DNA of 23,343 nt, taken from the NCBI GenBank assembly GCA_045617845.1, contig JAZLJL010000089.1, positions 1 to 23,343 of the forward strand, given 5' to 3'. The position numbers were made by a program, and so were the translations under genes. Source of the stretch: UBA1181 sp045617845. GTDB taxonomy: Bacteria; Bacteroidota; Bacteroidia; Bacteroidales; Paludibacteraceae. Below, one piece after another: positions 8,958-16,919 of this stretch; within the stretch, counting starts at the first letter, position 1; each line of letters opens with the position of its first letter. The notes beneath the pieces were generated by a model. That model was not told the DNA's origin, searched no databases, and saw nothing but the letters and a program-made list of their open reading frames with translations.

Positions 8958-9760
8958 TCACCGTTCCATTCGGATAAATCCGCCTTTTTTTCGATCTTCC
9001 GTTCCGTTTTGTTCGGAAGCCAATGGAAGAAGTCGTAGCCTGTTATTTTTTCGATTTCGTCCACACTCCTTATGCTTTGTTGGTAAGGTTGTTTGTCGTT
9101 GTTGTTCTCGAAGATGAATCCTATTGCTTTTTCTTTTCCTTCCCTTGTGGATAGAACCACTTTGAAGAATGCGTCCGGGACTGCGACTTTATGCTTCTTC
9201 CCGATGGTGGTTGGGGACTCGTCTCTAAAAATCGGTCCGCATACGATGTAGACTGCACCTTCGTTGATTGCCCAATCTTCCCGGCAGATTGTCTCTAATG
9301 TGTTCCAGTCTCCTGCGTTTAATATTGCGCTTTGCGGACAGATGTTGCTCAAAAGGAAGCACTCTTCCGCTGCGGTTTCGTCGAACCGCATGTCGGCGAA
9401 GGGTGCCATGTGTCCACGGCTTAACTTGATGTCCGTGTGGTTCAGTTCCCCTGAATAATCGTAGTTTTCTGCCCTGTATGCCTCTTCTATCGCTTTGTCT
9501 CCTTTGAATTTGTCTTTCCTTTTAACATCTTTGGCGATGGCTTCGTTTGAGGTGAGTTGCCAGGATACCCAGTTGGGAACCAAATATTTTTTGTTGTATG
9601 ACAAGGTGTAGTTGGTGTGGTCGATGACGACGCTGTTCCGTTTCTTTTGCCTGACCATCAAGTCTTTGGGCGTTTCCTCATTCCCTTTTAGCGTTAGACA
9701 GGAAGGAAAAAGACAGAAGATCGCACAGAGGATAAGTGGAATGAATAAATTTCTTTTCAT
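8954..9760 (-). CDS. Exported DNA/RNA non-specific endonuclease (NUC1 / Serratia-nuclease type)
   Basis: The protein has the beta-beta-alpha-metal nuclease signature. The catalytic His lies in RGHMAPFADM (H117), and the downstream block LSNICPQ...ILNAGDWNTLE supplies the magnesium-binding Asn (N148) and the conserved Trp. These enzymes cut single- and double-stranded DNA and RNA. The start is taken at 9760, giving 268 aa that begin MKRNLFIPL. This exposes a signal peptide ending in LFPSC, so it is probably a lipoprotein in the envelope; the longer reading from 9793 would bury that signal. Its likely role is nucleotide scavenging or degradation of incoming DNA, which is inference. It is the last gene of a minus-strand block, about 15 bp beyond the hairpin that follows the porin gene and without a visible promoter of its own. 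Its stop overlaps that of the ABC-F gene. Confidence 0.9.
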   Translation of the reverse strand: MKRNLFIPLILCAIFCLFPSCLTLKGNEETPKDLMVRQKKRNSVVIDHTNYTLSYNKKYLVPNWVSWQLTSNEAIAKDVKRKDKFKGDKAIEEAYRAENYDYSGELNHTDIKLSRGHMAPFADMRFDETAAEECFLLSNICPQSAILNAGDWNTLETICREDWAINEGAVYIVCGPIFRDESPTTIGKKHKVAVPDAFFKVVLSTREGKEKAIGFIFENNNDKQPYQQSIRSVDEIEKITGYDFFHWLPNKTERKIEKKADLSEWNGD

Positions 9761-9766
9761 GGGAAA

Positions 9767-9801
9767 TAAAAATAAAAGGCGCATTGAACCCAATGCGCCT
9801 T
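9767..9801 (-). terminator. Hairpin terminator after the OmpP1/FadL gene
   Basis: On the minus strand a perfect 11-bp stem (AAGGCGCATTG with CAATGCGCCTT) closes a four-base loop and is followed by TTTTATTTTTATTT. It lies just after the porin stop codon and about 15 bp before the ATG of the endonuclease gene. The interrupted U-tract and the lack of a separate promoter suggest partial termination, so the endonuclease may be expressed by read-through. Confidence 0.8.
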
Positions 9802-9819
9802 CCAGTTATACTGTTTTTA

Positions 9820-11223
9820 TTAGAATCGCCAACCTATGGTCGCGATGATGTTACGAGTCTTCAAATCCTCTTCCAAAGGTTCGTCGCTTATGTCAAGAGG
9901 AAGGGTAGGATAGAGATAGTTCTTTGTGTTTTGGAACACATATGCCAAGTCGCAATAGAAGTGTTCTCCCTTATATCCAGCACCACCGGTGACGAACAAA
10001 GATTGTTGAGGGAAAGTCAGGATTCTGAAGTTTGCAATATTCATGGCATCCTTCTTTTCGTAGTTCTCCATTGGTTTTGAGGAGTAAGCCACACCTGTAC
10101 GTAAACTAAATCCTTCCACTACTTGAACTTCCGCACCGGCTTTGATTGTGTTTACCTTGCACATCTCGTTCTCGGCTACTTTAGTTTGATCTTTCAAGTT
10201 TATGTCGTCATATTTCATACGAATCTTTTGATAGTTCTCGTATTGGTAATCGATGCCGATCATAGCTCTCTTCCCAATGACGAATCCTAACCCGGCCTTG
10301 AACTTGAGAGGAGTCCTTAAACTATAGAAAATAGAACCTCCGCCGTCGTCGAAGATATAATCGTAGTCGTCTCCGATTTCCTTGCTGTAGGATTCTTCCA
10401 AATCATAGTAAGTAGGAGTTTCGAAGGATGCTCCGACTCTTAGGAAGTCAACTGGTTTTACGATAGCACCTAGCCTGAAATTGAATCCATGTCCCGTAGC
10501 GTAGTATTCGTTGTCCAAGTACCATGCGTCGTCTGGTTCTCCAGGTAATGTGGTTTCGTCGTACATGGCGGTTTGCTTATAGTCGATGGTGTTGAATCCG
10601 AATGCGGCACCCACATATAAGAGGTTGCTGATGTTCAAACCGTATGCGATGTCCCATTGACCTACGTGACCCTTCTCCATCAGTGTGTAGTTTCTCAAAA
10701 CGCCATCACTTCCTCCGAAAACGGAATATCCCTCTTCGTCAAGCAACCCTAATGAGGTCGCGTCTTGGAATGTATAATCCTGAGGCCCTTGTTGTCCGAT
10801 ATAATCGGTTACAGAGAAAGGAATCGGATCGTCACTGACGCTTGTGTATCTGGAGATGTTGTTAATCCTGTTATAGTTGATACCCAAGGAAGAGGTGACA
10901 TAACCATGTTTGCGCTTCTTGTTTCCGAAGTTGATGACGAAGGCGAAGTTGTCCAACGCACCTTTCACTTCACTGTCGTTGTTGATGTACAAGCTAGGCG
11001 AGAAAGTGAGCTCCGAACTTCTGTATACACCCAAAGCTGCGGGGTTATCTTTGATTGCGGAAGCGTTACCACCTAGGGCGTTGAACGCACCTGCCATACC
11101 TGAATATCTTGCTGTACCCAAAACAGGGTTCGTGCGGCTGAGCGTCAATGCGTCGTAAGCGCTTTGTGAGAAAGCCATGCTAGACATTGCCACAATTCCT
11201 ATTGTCGTTAATAATCTTTTCAT
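9820..11223 (-). CDS. OmpP1/FadL/TodX-family outer membrane transport protein
   Basis: This is a predicted outer-membrane beta-barrel of the FadL superfamily, which transports long-chain fatty acids and other hydrophobic compounds. A 19-residue signal peptide (MKRLLTTIGIVAMSSMAFS) ends before QSAYDAL. The mature N-terminus has the family-typical stretch RYSGMAGAFNALGGNASAI followed by DNPAALG, and many alternating hydrophobic strands follow. The protein ends in GWRF, with the terminal Phe used as an outer-membrane barrel signal. The length of 467 aa is usual. It lies about 50 bp after the Tyr-rich exported protein gene, and no TAnnTTTG box is seen in that gap, so the two are probably co-transcribed from the promoter near 12370. 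Substrate specificity cannot be read from the sequence. Confidence 0.9.
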   Translation of the reverse strand: MKRLLTTIGIVAMSSMAFSQSAYDALTLSRTNPVLGTARYSGMAGAFNALGGNASAIKDNPAALGVYRSSELTFSPSLYINNDSEVKGALDNFAFVINFGNKKRKHGYVTSSLGINYNRINNISRYTSVSDDPIPFSVTDYIGQQGPQDYTFQDATSLGLLDEEGYSVFGGSDGVLRNYTLMEKGHVGQWDIAYGLNISNLLYVGAAFGFNTIDYKQTAMYDETTLPGEPDDAWYLDNEYYATGHGFNFRLGAIVKPVDFLRVGASFETPTYYDLEESYSKEIGDDYDYIFDDGGGSIFYSLRTPLKFKAGLGFVIGKRAMIGIDYQYENYQKIRMKYDDINLKDQTKVAENEMCKVNTIKAGAEVQVVEGFSLRTGVAYSSKPMENYEKKDAMNIANFRILTFPQQSLFVTGGAGYKGEHFYCDLAYVFQNTKNYLYPTLPLDISDEPLEEDLKTRNIIATIGWRF

Positions 11224-11273
11224 GTTCGTATAATTTAATTTTAATTTTATTCTTGTTTGAAAAATCTCTCATG

Positions 11274-12311
11274 TTATCTGCGTCCGCCGCCGCTATGGCC
11301 ACCGCTTCTTCCGCCACCGCTATGGCCGCCGCCGAAGCTGCCGGAAGAACGTCCGCTTGAAGACGGTGCCGAGTAGCTGGAACGTCCGCTGTTTGAAGAT
11401 CTCATGCTCGGTGAGGAAGAAGAACGGCTTGAACTGTTGGATGGTCTGCTGTATGAACCTCCGTTCCTGTTGCTTCCGCTTCTTTGTTGATAAGAAGAGC
11501 TGTTGCTGCGGGTGTTGGTGCTTCCGCTTCTGACGCTGTTGCTACTTCTGTTTGCGTTCCCGCTGGTTCTACCGCTTCTGACATTGTTGCTGCTTCTGTT
11601 CACAGCGCCGTTGCGTACAGTAGAAGAACCTCTGTTTGCCGCCGCGTTGCTTCTGATGACGCGGGTGCCGCTGTTCCTGATGCTGTTTTTCCCGTTCACT
11701 ACCTGACGTGGAGACCTCATGTAATGGTGTGTCGGGTGATAAACCGGACGATAAGTCGGGTGGTAATAGTGGGAATAATAGTATGGACGATAGTAGCCTA
11801 ATCCCCAACCATAATAGTGGTGGCTCCAATAAGGGCTATAGTACCAGTCCCAATAATAAGGCCTGTTCCAATAAGAATAGCCGTAATAGTTGTAGAAGAA
11901 TGGATCCGTTTGGATGTACACTGTGGTGGATGGTGTACTCTCTACGTCATACATCGGGATGCCCGCGTCATGGAAACGGTTCAATCTTTCGGTGTAGGTG
12001 TAATCGTCACCTTTCTCCACCAAAACTGTGTCCGTGAAGAAATCGTCTCCTGTGATGGACGGGTCCTCTACGAATATAGTGTCGTCGTTGACGTGCACGT
12101 TCTGTTGCTGCTTGGTCTTCAACACCATGGTCTGGTATTGGGCTTCCCTCTCAGCTTGCTTTTTAGCTTCTTTTTCCACACGCGCCGCTTCTTCCTCAGC
12201 CTCTTTCTCTGCGTCTTCAGAATCAAAGTAGATGTCGTCTACCACTGCGAATGCGTTGTATGGTAGGATTGCTATTCCTAACACATAAAACATTAATTTT
12301 AGAATTTTCAT
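11274..12311 (-). CDS. Exported protein with coiled-coil, Tyr-rich and Ser/Arg/Gly-rich regions
   Basis: I do not recognise the function. The start is ATG at 12311 (345 aa), preceded by GGAGGG about 7 bp upstream, an unusually good Shine-Dalgarno for this group. The N-terminus is a signal peptide (MKILKLMFYVLGIAILPYNAFA). Next come a charged helical segment (about residues 30-60, rich in Glu, Lys and Ala), a short globular part (about 65-130), and an aromatic low-complexity block (about 130-190) built of Tyr, Trp, His and Pro such as NRPYYWDWYYSPYWSHHYYG. The C-terminal 150 residues have low complexity, with repeats like NRSSNNVRSG and NRSSNSVRSG ending in Gly/His/Arg runs (SGGGRSGGHSGGGRR). 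The architecture suggests an extracellular or periplasmic protein that binds polymers or surfaces, which is inference. The porin gene follows on the same strand. Confidence 0.8.
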   Translation of the reverse strand: MKILKLMFYVLGIAILPYNAFAVVDDIYFDSEDAEKEAEEEAARVEKEAKKQAEREAQYQTMVLKTKQQQNVHVNDDTIFVEDPSITGDDFFTDTVLVEKGDDYTYTERLNRFHDAGIPMYDVESTPSTTVYIQTDPFFYNYYGYSYWNRPYYWDWYYSPYWSHHYYGWGLGYYRPYYYSHYYHPTYRPVYHPTHHYMRSPRQVVNGKNSIRNSGTRVIRSNAAANRGSSTVRNGAVNRSSNNVRSGRTSGNANRSSNSVRSGSTNTRSNSSSYQQRSGSNRNGGSYSRPSNSSSRSSSSPSMRSSNSGRSSYSAPSSSGRSSGSFGGGHSGGGRSGGHSGGGRR

Positions 12312-12368
12312 GGTCAAACCCTCCTATTATTAAATTCAAAAAACGTAATTTTGTATCATTTACTTCGA

Positions 12369-12376
12369 CAAAGATA
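12369..12376 (-). promoter_or_regulatory. Bacteroidetes -7 promoter box (TATCTTTG on the minus strand)
   Basis: The plus-strand CAAAGATA reads TATCTTTG on the minus strand, an exact TAnnTTTG match, and lies about 58 bp before the ATG at 12311. It would drive the Tyr-rich protein, the porin and perhaps the nuclease. No strong -33 element was found. The divergent prmA gene starts at 12505, so its promoter must lie between about 12380 and 12500. I see no convincing match for it there. Confidence 0.55.
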
Positions 12377-12504
12377 TTAAAAAATATCGTAATGATGTTA
12401 TCGTTCCTTTATTTCAACGTTTCGAAAATATCGGAAAGATATCTATGTCACAAATGCTATGGACATATTGCCCATTTTTTTTGACTAACTAACTTTTTTT
12501 ATCG

Positions 12505-13341
12505 ATGAAATACTTTGAGGTCCGCTTTTCCCTTTCAGTGAAGGAAGATTATGTTAAGGATTTGTTATCCAGTGAATTAGGTGAGATTGGTTTCGAGAGC
12601 TTCGAGGCTGAAGGAGAGTCGTTGGTCGGCTATGTCCAGACGAATCTTCTCGACGTTTCCGCTTTGGACGGGCTCCTCTCTTCCTTCCCTTATGATACCC
12701 AGATCCAGTATGAATGCAAGGAGGCGGAGGATAAGGATTGGAACGAGGAGTGGGAGAATAATTTCTTCAAACCTATTGTCATAGGGGACGAGTGTGTCGT
12801 CCATGGTTCTTTCCATAAGGATATCCCTGTGGCTAAATATGATATCGTGATTGACCCTAAGATGGCTTTCGGTACCGGTTATCATGCGACGACGACATTG
12901 ATGATGAAAGCGTTGCTCCGTACCGACTTGAAAGGGAAGAGCCTTCTGGACATGGGTTGCGGAACCGCTATTTTAGCCATTCTCGCGGCTAAGAAGGGCG
13001 CGGACAGAATTGTTGGAATTGACATTGACGAATGGGCTTGCGAAAATGCCAGGGAGAACGTGACCATGAACGGTACGCCTGGTATTGAGGTGCGCCTGGG
13101 TGGCGCCGACGCCTTGAAGGAGGAGTCTTTTGATGTCATCATGGCTAATATCAATCGTAATATTTTGTTGCAGGACATTTGTCACTATCAGAAGTGCCTG
13201 CATGAGGGGTCTCTTCTCTTCCTAAGCGGTTTTTATGAGACGGACATCCCTGTCATCGAGGAGGAGGCTTCCAAGTATGGCTTGCGCAAAATCTCTTTTG
13301 AGAAACAAGGGGATTGGGTGGCTGTCCGCTTCGAAAAATAA
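12505..13341 (+). CDS. prmA: Ribosomal protein L11 methyltransferase
   Basis: PrmA transfers methyl groups from S-adenosylmethionine to ribosomal protein L11. The N-terminal substrate-recognition domain begins MKYFEVRFSLS and carries the linker motif DKDWNEEWENNFFKP. The catalytic domain shows DPKMAFGTGYHATT (from residue 117), SAM-binding motif LLDMGCGTAILAI (D149, G151, G153), GIDIDEWACENA, and MANINRNIL (from residue 213), the motif equivalent to the family's NILA. The length of 278 aa is slightly short of the usual 290 or so. The ATG at 12505 is the only sensible start. The helicase gene begins 35 bp after its stop, so an operon is likely. Confidence 0.95.
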   Translation: MKYFEVRFSLSVKEDYVKDLLSSELGEIGFESFEAEGESLVGYVQTNLLDVSALDGLLSSFPYDTQIQYECKEAEDKDWNEEWENNFFKPIVIGDECVVHGSFHKDIPVAKYDIVIDPKMAFGTGYHATTTLMMKALLRTDLKGKSLLDMGCGTAILAILAAKKGADRIVGIDIDEWACENARENVTMNGTPGIEVRLGGADALKEESFDVIMANINRNILLQDICHYQKCLHEGSLLFLSGFYETDIPVIEEEASKYGLRKISFEKQGDWVAVRFEK

Positions 13342-13376
13342 TGACTTTTTATTTAACATATAAAAAACCTACTGTT

Positions 13377-15851
13377 ATGATGCAAACTAACCAACAATTG
13401 GAGCTCGCCCACCGGATTATCCGGGAGACGAACTCGAATCTGTTCCTGACCGGTAAGGCGGGAACGGGAAAAACAACTTTTTTGAAACGCCTCAGGGAGG
13501 TTTCCCCTAAACGGATGGTGGTCGTCGCTCCGACTGGTGTCGCGGCGATCAATGCTGGTGGCGTGACGATCCATTCTTTTTTCCAAATTCCTTTCGGCCC
13601 TTATTTGCCGGGTCAGAAGGATTTGTCGAAGGAGGTGAGTAAAATGCGCCGTGAGAAAATCAATATCATCCGTACGTTGGATTTGTTGGTGATCGATGAA
13701 GTCAGTATGGTCCGGGCGGATTTGCTGGACTGCATTGACGACGTCCTCAGGCGTGTGCGTCGTTCCTCTCTGCCTTTTGGGGGCTTACAGCTCTTGATGA
13801 TCGGTGATACCCAGCAGTTGACTCCCGTGGTGAAGGACGAAGAGTGGGCGATGTTGGGCAATGTCTATGATACTCCTTATTTCTTCTCTAGCCTGGCGCT
13901 CCGTGAAACTGCTTTCTCTTGTGTGGAATTGAAGCATATCTTCCGTCAGGAGGATGAGTCTTTTATCTCTTTGTTGAATAAAATCAGGGAAAACAATGTG
14001 GACCGTGAGACGCTCGACGAATTGAACAAACGTTACCTCCCTGATTTCAACCCTGACGACAGTGAAGGGTATATCCGTCTGACCACGCATAATGTTGTGG
14101 CCCAGGATGTCAATGATAAAAAATTGTCCGCGCTGAAGTCCGAGGCGCATGTCTTTAAGGCTAAGATCGAAGGAAATTTCCCGGAATACTCTTTCCCTAC
14201 CGATGGAGAGCTTGTGCTGAAGGAGAACGCCCAAGTGATGTTCATCAAAAACGATTCTTCTTCCGAGAAGAGATATTTCAACGGGAAGATTGGCGTCGTC
14301 AAAAGCATCGACGGGGACGAAATCGTCGTGGAGGACCGGAAGACGGGTGCTTTGATTACCGTGGACCGTGAGGTCTGGGAGAATATGCGATATGAACTGA
14401 ATAAGGAGACGAACGAGATTGAGGAGAAGGTGGATGGTGTATTCGAACAATATCCCTTGAAAACCGCTTGGGCTATCACTATCCATAAGAGTCAGGGCCT
14501 TACTTTCGACCGTGCGATCATCGATGCGGCCGCCTCATTTTCTCATGGACAGGTCTATGTGGCCTTGAGCCGCTGCAGACGTTTGGAGGGTATGGTGTTG
14601 AGCTCGCCTTTGTCGTTCTCTTCTATCCGACATGATAACCGAGTGGATTTGTTCAACCAGGATGCGGAGAACCGTGTGCCTGATGATGAGGCCATCGATA
14701 AAATGCATCGCGATTATTTCTTGAGGCTGGCCGTGGAGCAGTTTTCCTTCGATCAGCTCTCTCTGCCTCTTCACTCTTTCCAACGATTATTGGTCGATTC
14801 TTTCGCGAAACTATATCCTGGCGTCTTGTCTTGTGTGGATAAGTCCGTCGCCGCTTTTAAAGACCGGGTGGAGAGTGTCTCGCATAAGTTTGTCCCTTTG
14901 GTCGGGCAGCTGGTTTCACAGAGCCAAAATGTTGACGGGGATGAGGTGATAAAGGAGCGGACTCAAAAGGCCTCTTCCTATTTTCTAAAGGAGTGTGAGA
15001 CGATTGTGGCTCCCGTATTGGACGCTTTGGTGCAGGTCCAGACGGATAATAAGGATTTGGCGAAACGGTTCAATGATTTGTTGGTGTCGCTTCAGAATGA
15101 GTATGATAAAAAAATTGCCACCTTGAGTGCTTGTGCTCCTGGATTTTCCTCCAAAGTCTACTTGAAGGTGCGCAACGACGCTTTGGTCGCCGAGAAGACG
15201 GATGTGGCGAAGAGGAGGGATAAGGTTTCTTCTGATACGGCTGATATCTTGCATCCTGAATTGTACCAAAGGTTGCGTGATTGGAGAAAGGAGGAGGCTG
15301 AGGCGCAGAAAGTGCCTTCTTACGTCGTACTCTCACAGATGGCTTTGATTAATATCGTGAACATGTTGCCTTCCAACGATGCCGAACTATTGAAGGTGAA
15401 GGGGGTGGGAAAGATGACAGCCCAACGGTATGGCGCGGCTATCCTTTCCATGGTGGACGAATGTGCCGTGCAATATGAATATAAACACGAACGCTCTTTG
15501 TTTGATGCTGTGGCGGATGTCCCTAAAAAGGAGAAGCCTGCGAAAGGCGCTTCTTGCGCTGCCACCCTGCAGTTGTTCAACGAGGGGAAAGGCATCAAGG
15601 AGATCGCCGAGACAAGGGGCTTGGCGGAGTCTACTGTGGAGTCCCATCTCTTGCAATGTGTTAAGGATGGAACGTTGTCCCCGGATGCGTTATGCGGGAA
15701 GGAACGTTTGGCGGAGATTGCCGCTTTCGTGTCGGAACATCCACAGAAGAGTGCTGGCGATTTGCATACTTTATGTGATGGGAAATATAGCTGGACGGAA
15801 ATCCGTTTGGCGCTTTATATTGGTGAAAATTCAATACGTGAAAACATATGA
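13377..15851 (+). CDS. Pif1-like superfamily 1 helicase with HRDC and helix-turn-helix modules
   Basis: The core is a Pif1/RecD-type 5'-3' DNA helicase. Visible are Walker A GKAGTGKTT (residues 26-34 from ATG 13377), motif II LLVIDEVSMV (D107, E108), the Gln-containing GDTQQLTPV motif, and late motifs AWAITIHKSQGLTFDR and VALSRCRRLEGMVL. A middle segment (about 490-620) has no motif I recognise. An HRDC-like domain follows (about 633-686, LLKVKGVGKMTAQRYG), then a helix-turn-helix of HTH_40/RQC-associated type (about 724-768, GKGIKEIAETRGLAESTVESH). The start at 13377 or 13380 (MMQTNQQLELA) is preferred because the longer reading runs back into prmA. The stop overlaps the next gene by 4 bp (ATGA). 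A role in replication-fork or G-quadruplex handling is inferred from the family. Confidence 0.9.
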   Translation: MMQTNQQLELAHRIIRETNSNLFLTGKAGTGKTTFLKRLREVSPKRMVVVAPTGVAAINAGGVTIHSFFQIPFGPYLPGQKDLSKEVSKMRREKINIIRTLDLLVIDEVSMVRADLLDCIDDVLRRVRRSSLPFGGLQLLMIGDTQQLTPVVKDEEWAMLGNVYDTPYFFSSLALRETAFSCVELKHIFRQEDESFISLLNKIRENNVDRETLDELNKRYLPDFNPDDSEGYIRLTTHNVVAQDVNDKKLSALKSEAHVFKAKIEGNFPEYSFPTDGELVLKENAQVMFIKNDSSSEKRYFNGKIGVVKSIDGDEIVVEDRKTGALITVDREVWENMRYELNKETNEIEEKVDGVFEQYPLKTAWAITIHKSQGLTFDRAIIDAAASFSHGQVYVALSRCRRLEGMVLSSPLSFSSIRHDNRVDLFNQDAENRVPDDEAIDKMHRDYFLRLAVEQFSFDQLSLPLHSFQRLLVDSFAKLYPGVLSCVDKSVAAFKDRVESVSHKFVPLVGQLVSQSQNVDGDEVIKERTQKASSYFLKECETIVAPVLDALVQVQTDNKDLAKRFNDLLVSLQNEYDKKIATLSACAPGFSSKVYLKVRNDALVAEKTDVAKRRDKVSSDTADILHPELYQRLRDWRKEEAEAQKVPSYVVLSQMALINIVNMLPSNDAELLKVKGVGKMTAQRYGAAILSMVDECAVQYEYKHERSLFDAVADVPKKEKPAKGASCAATLQLFNEGKGIKEIAETRGLAESTVESHLLQCVKDGTLSPDALCGKERLAEIAAFVSEHPQKSAGDLHTLCDGKYSWTEIRLALYIGENSIRENI

Positions 15852-16900
15852 AGAAAAAAATGATTATTGGTGCGGCGTTGGCCGCTTCTTTCGTGTTCTC
15901 TTCTTGTAAGAAGGTGTACGAGGAGAATTATTACAACACGTATAACACTACGGAGGAGAGTGTTTATAATTATGAGTATTACCAAAAGGTGCTGCTTGAT
16001 CAGGAGGAGATTACGGAAGATATCCGCCCCCCTTATTTGAAGAAGGGCGACACGGTTGCTGTCTTCGCCGCTTCGAACAAGGTGACGAGAAGCGAGATGG
16101 CTGATGGCATTAAGACGTTGCAGGGTTGGGGCTTGAATGTCGTTGAGGCTGAGAACTTGTATGAGGACGATGGCCGTTACGCGGGCACGCAGTCGCAACG
16201 TATTTTAGGCTTGCAAAAACTGATCGATAATCCGAACATTAAGGCGTTGTTTTCCGCTAGGGGTGGTTATGGCGCCGCTCAGGTTATCTCTTTCCTCGAC
16301 TTGGAAAAGATGAAGAGTGACCCTAAATGGGTGGTCGGTTTTAGTGATGTGACGGCTTTGCATGTGGCGTTGAATAATCTTGGTATCGAGAGTGTCCATG
16401 GACCGATGGTGAATAAACTGACCCATGCCGCCAGTGTGGAGAGCTTGCGTAAGGCGTTGTTCGGTGAGCAGCTTTCTTATTCCATTCCTAAAAACGCTGA
16501 TTGTGTCGTGGGCGAGGCCGAAGGCCGTTTAGTCGGAGGAAACCTCTCTTTGATTTATAGTTTAGGCGGAACTCTCTTCGACTTGAACGCTAAGGATGCC
16601 ATCTTGTTGATTGAAGATACCGGCGAAAGCAATTATCATTTGGACCGTATGTTGACTAACCTGAAACTGAGCGGGAAGTTGGATTGCATCAAAGGCTTGG
16701 TCGTGGGTGAGTTCACTAGTATGAATCAGGGATCTGACGATCCGATTAACGAAATCATCTTGAGCAAGGTGAAGGATTTGGGCATCCCCGTGATGTATGG
16801 CTTAAACGTGGGACATGGAACTGAAAATTATGCGATTTATTTAGGTCGCAGAGTCTCCCTCAAAGTGGGGAACGACAATGCGACATTGACGTTTGAATAA
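15848..16900 (+). CDS. LD-carboxypeptidase (peptidase S66), predicted lipoprotein
   Basis: S66 LD-carboxypeptidases remove the terminal D-Ala from tetrapeptide stems of peptidoglycan. The catalytic triad is intact: Ser166 in VVGFSDVTALH, Glu256 in ILLIEDTGESNYH and His323 in GLNVGHGTENY. The Gly-rich ARGGYGAAQVI block is also present. Unlike the cytoplasmic LdcA model, this protein starts with a signal ending in a Cys (AALAASFVFSSC), so it should be a lipid-anchored envelope protein. About 38 residues rich in Tyr, Asn and Glu (ENYYNTYNTTEESVYNYEYY) separate the Cys from the enzyme domain, which begins near PYLKKGDTVAVFAAS. The length of 350 aa includes that spacer. The ATG overlaps the helicase stop by 4 bp, implying translational coupling. 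Substrate choice between periplasmic muropeptides and sacculus is open. Confidence 0.92.
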   Translation: MKKKMIIGAALAASFVFSSCKKVYEENYYNTYNTTEESVYNYEYYQKVLLDQEEITEDIRPPYLKKGDTVAVFAASNKVTRSEMADGIKTLQGWGLNVVEAENLYEDDGRYAGTQSQRILGLQKLIDNPNIKALFSARGGYGAAQVISFLDLEKMKSDPKWVVGFSDVTALHVALNNLGIESVHGPMVNKLTHAASVESLRKALFGEQLSYSIPKNADCVVGEAEGRLVGGNLSLIYSLGGTLFDLNAKDAILLIEDTGESNYHLDRMLTNLKLSGKLDCIKGLVVGEFTSMNQGSDDPINEIILSKVKDLGIPVMYGLNVGHGTENYAIYLGRRVSLKVGNDNATLTFE

Positions 16901-16919
16901 TTATTTTTTTTGATGGATT

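Noticed and set aside
11280..11720. Possible short tandem or CRISPR-like repeats
   Set aside because: The repetition is codon-level low complexity for Ser, Arg, Gly and Asn in a coding frame. It has no fixed spacer or repeat length, so it is not a CRISPR array.
11484..12266. Several plus-strand frames opposite the Tyr-rich/Ser-Arg-rich gene
   Set aside because: They arise from low-complexity repeats read on the other strand, and their products have improbable composition.
13785..14486. A 233-codon antisense frame inside the helicase gene
   Set aside because: It is a shadow of the helicase core, whose motifs are clear. It has no start context or domain.
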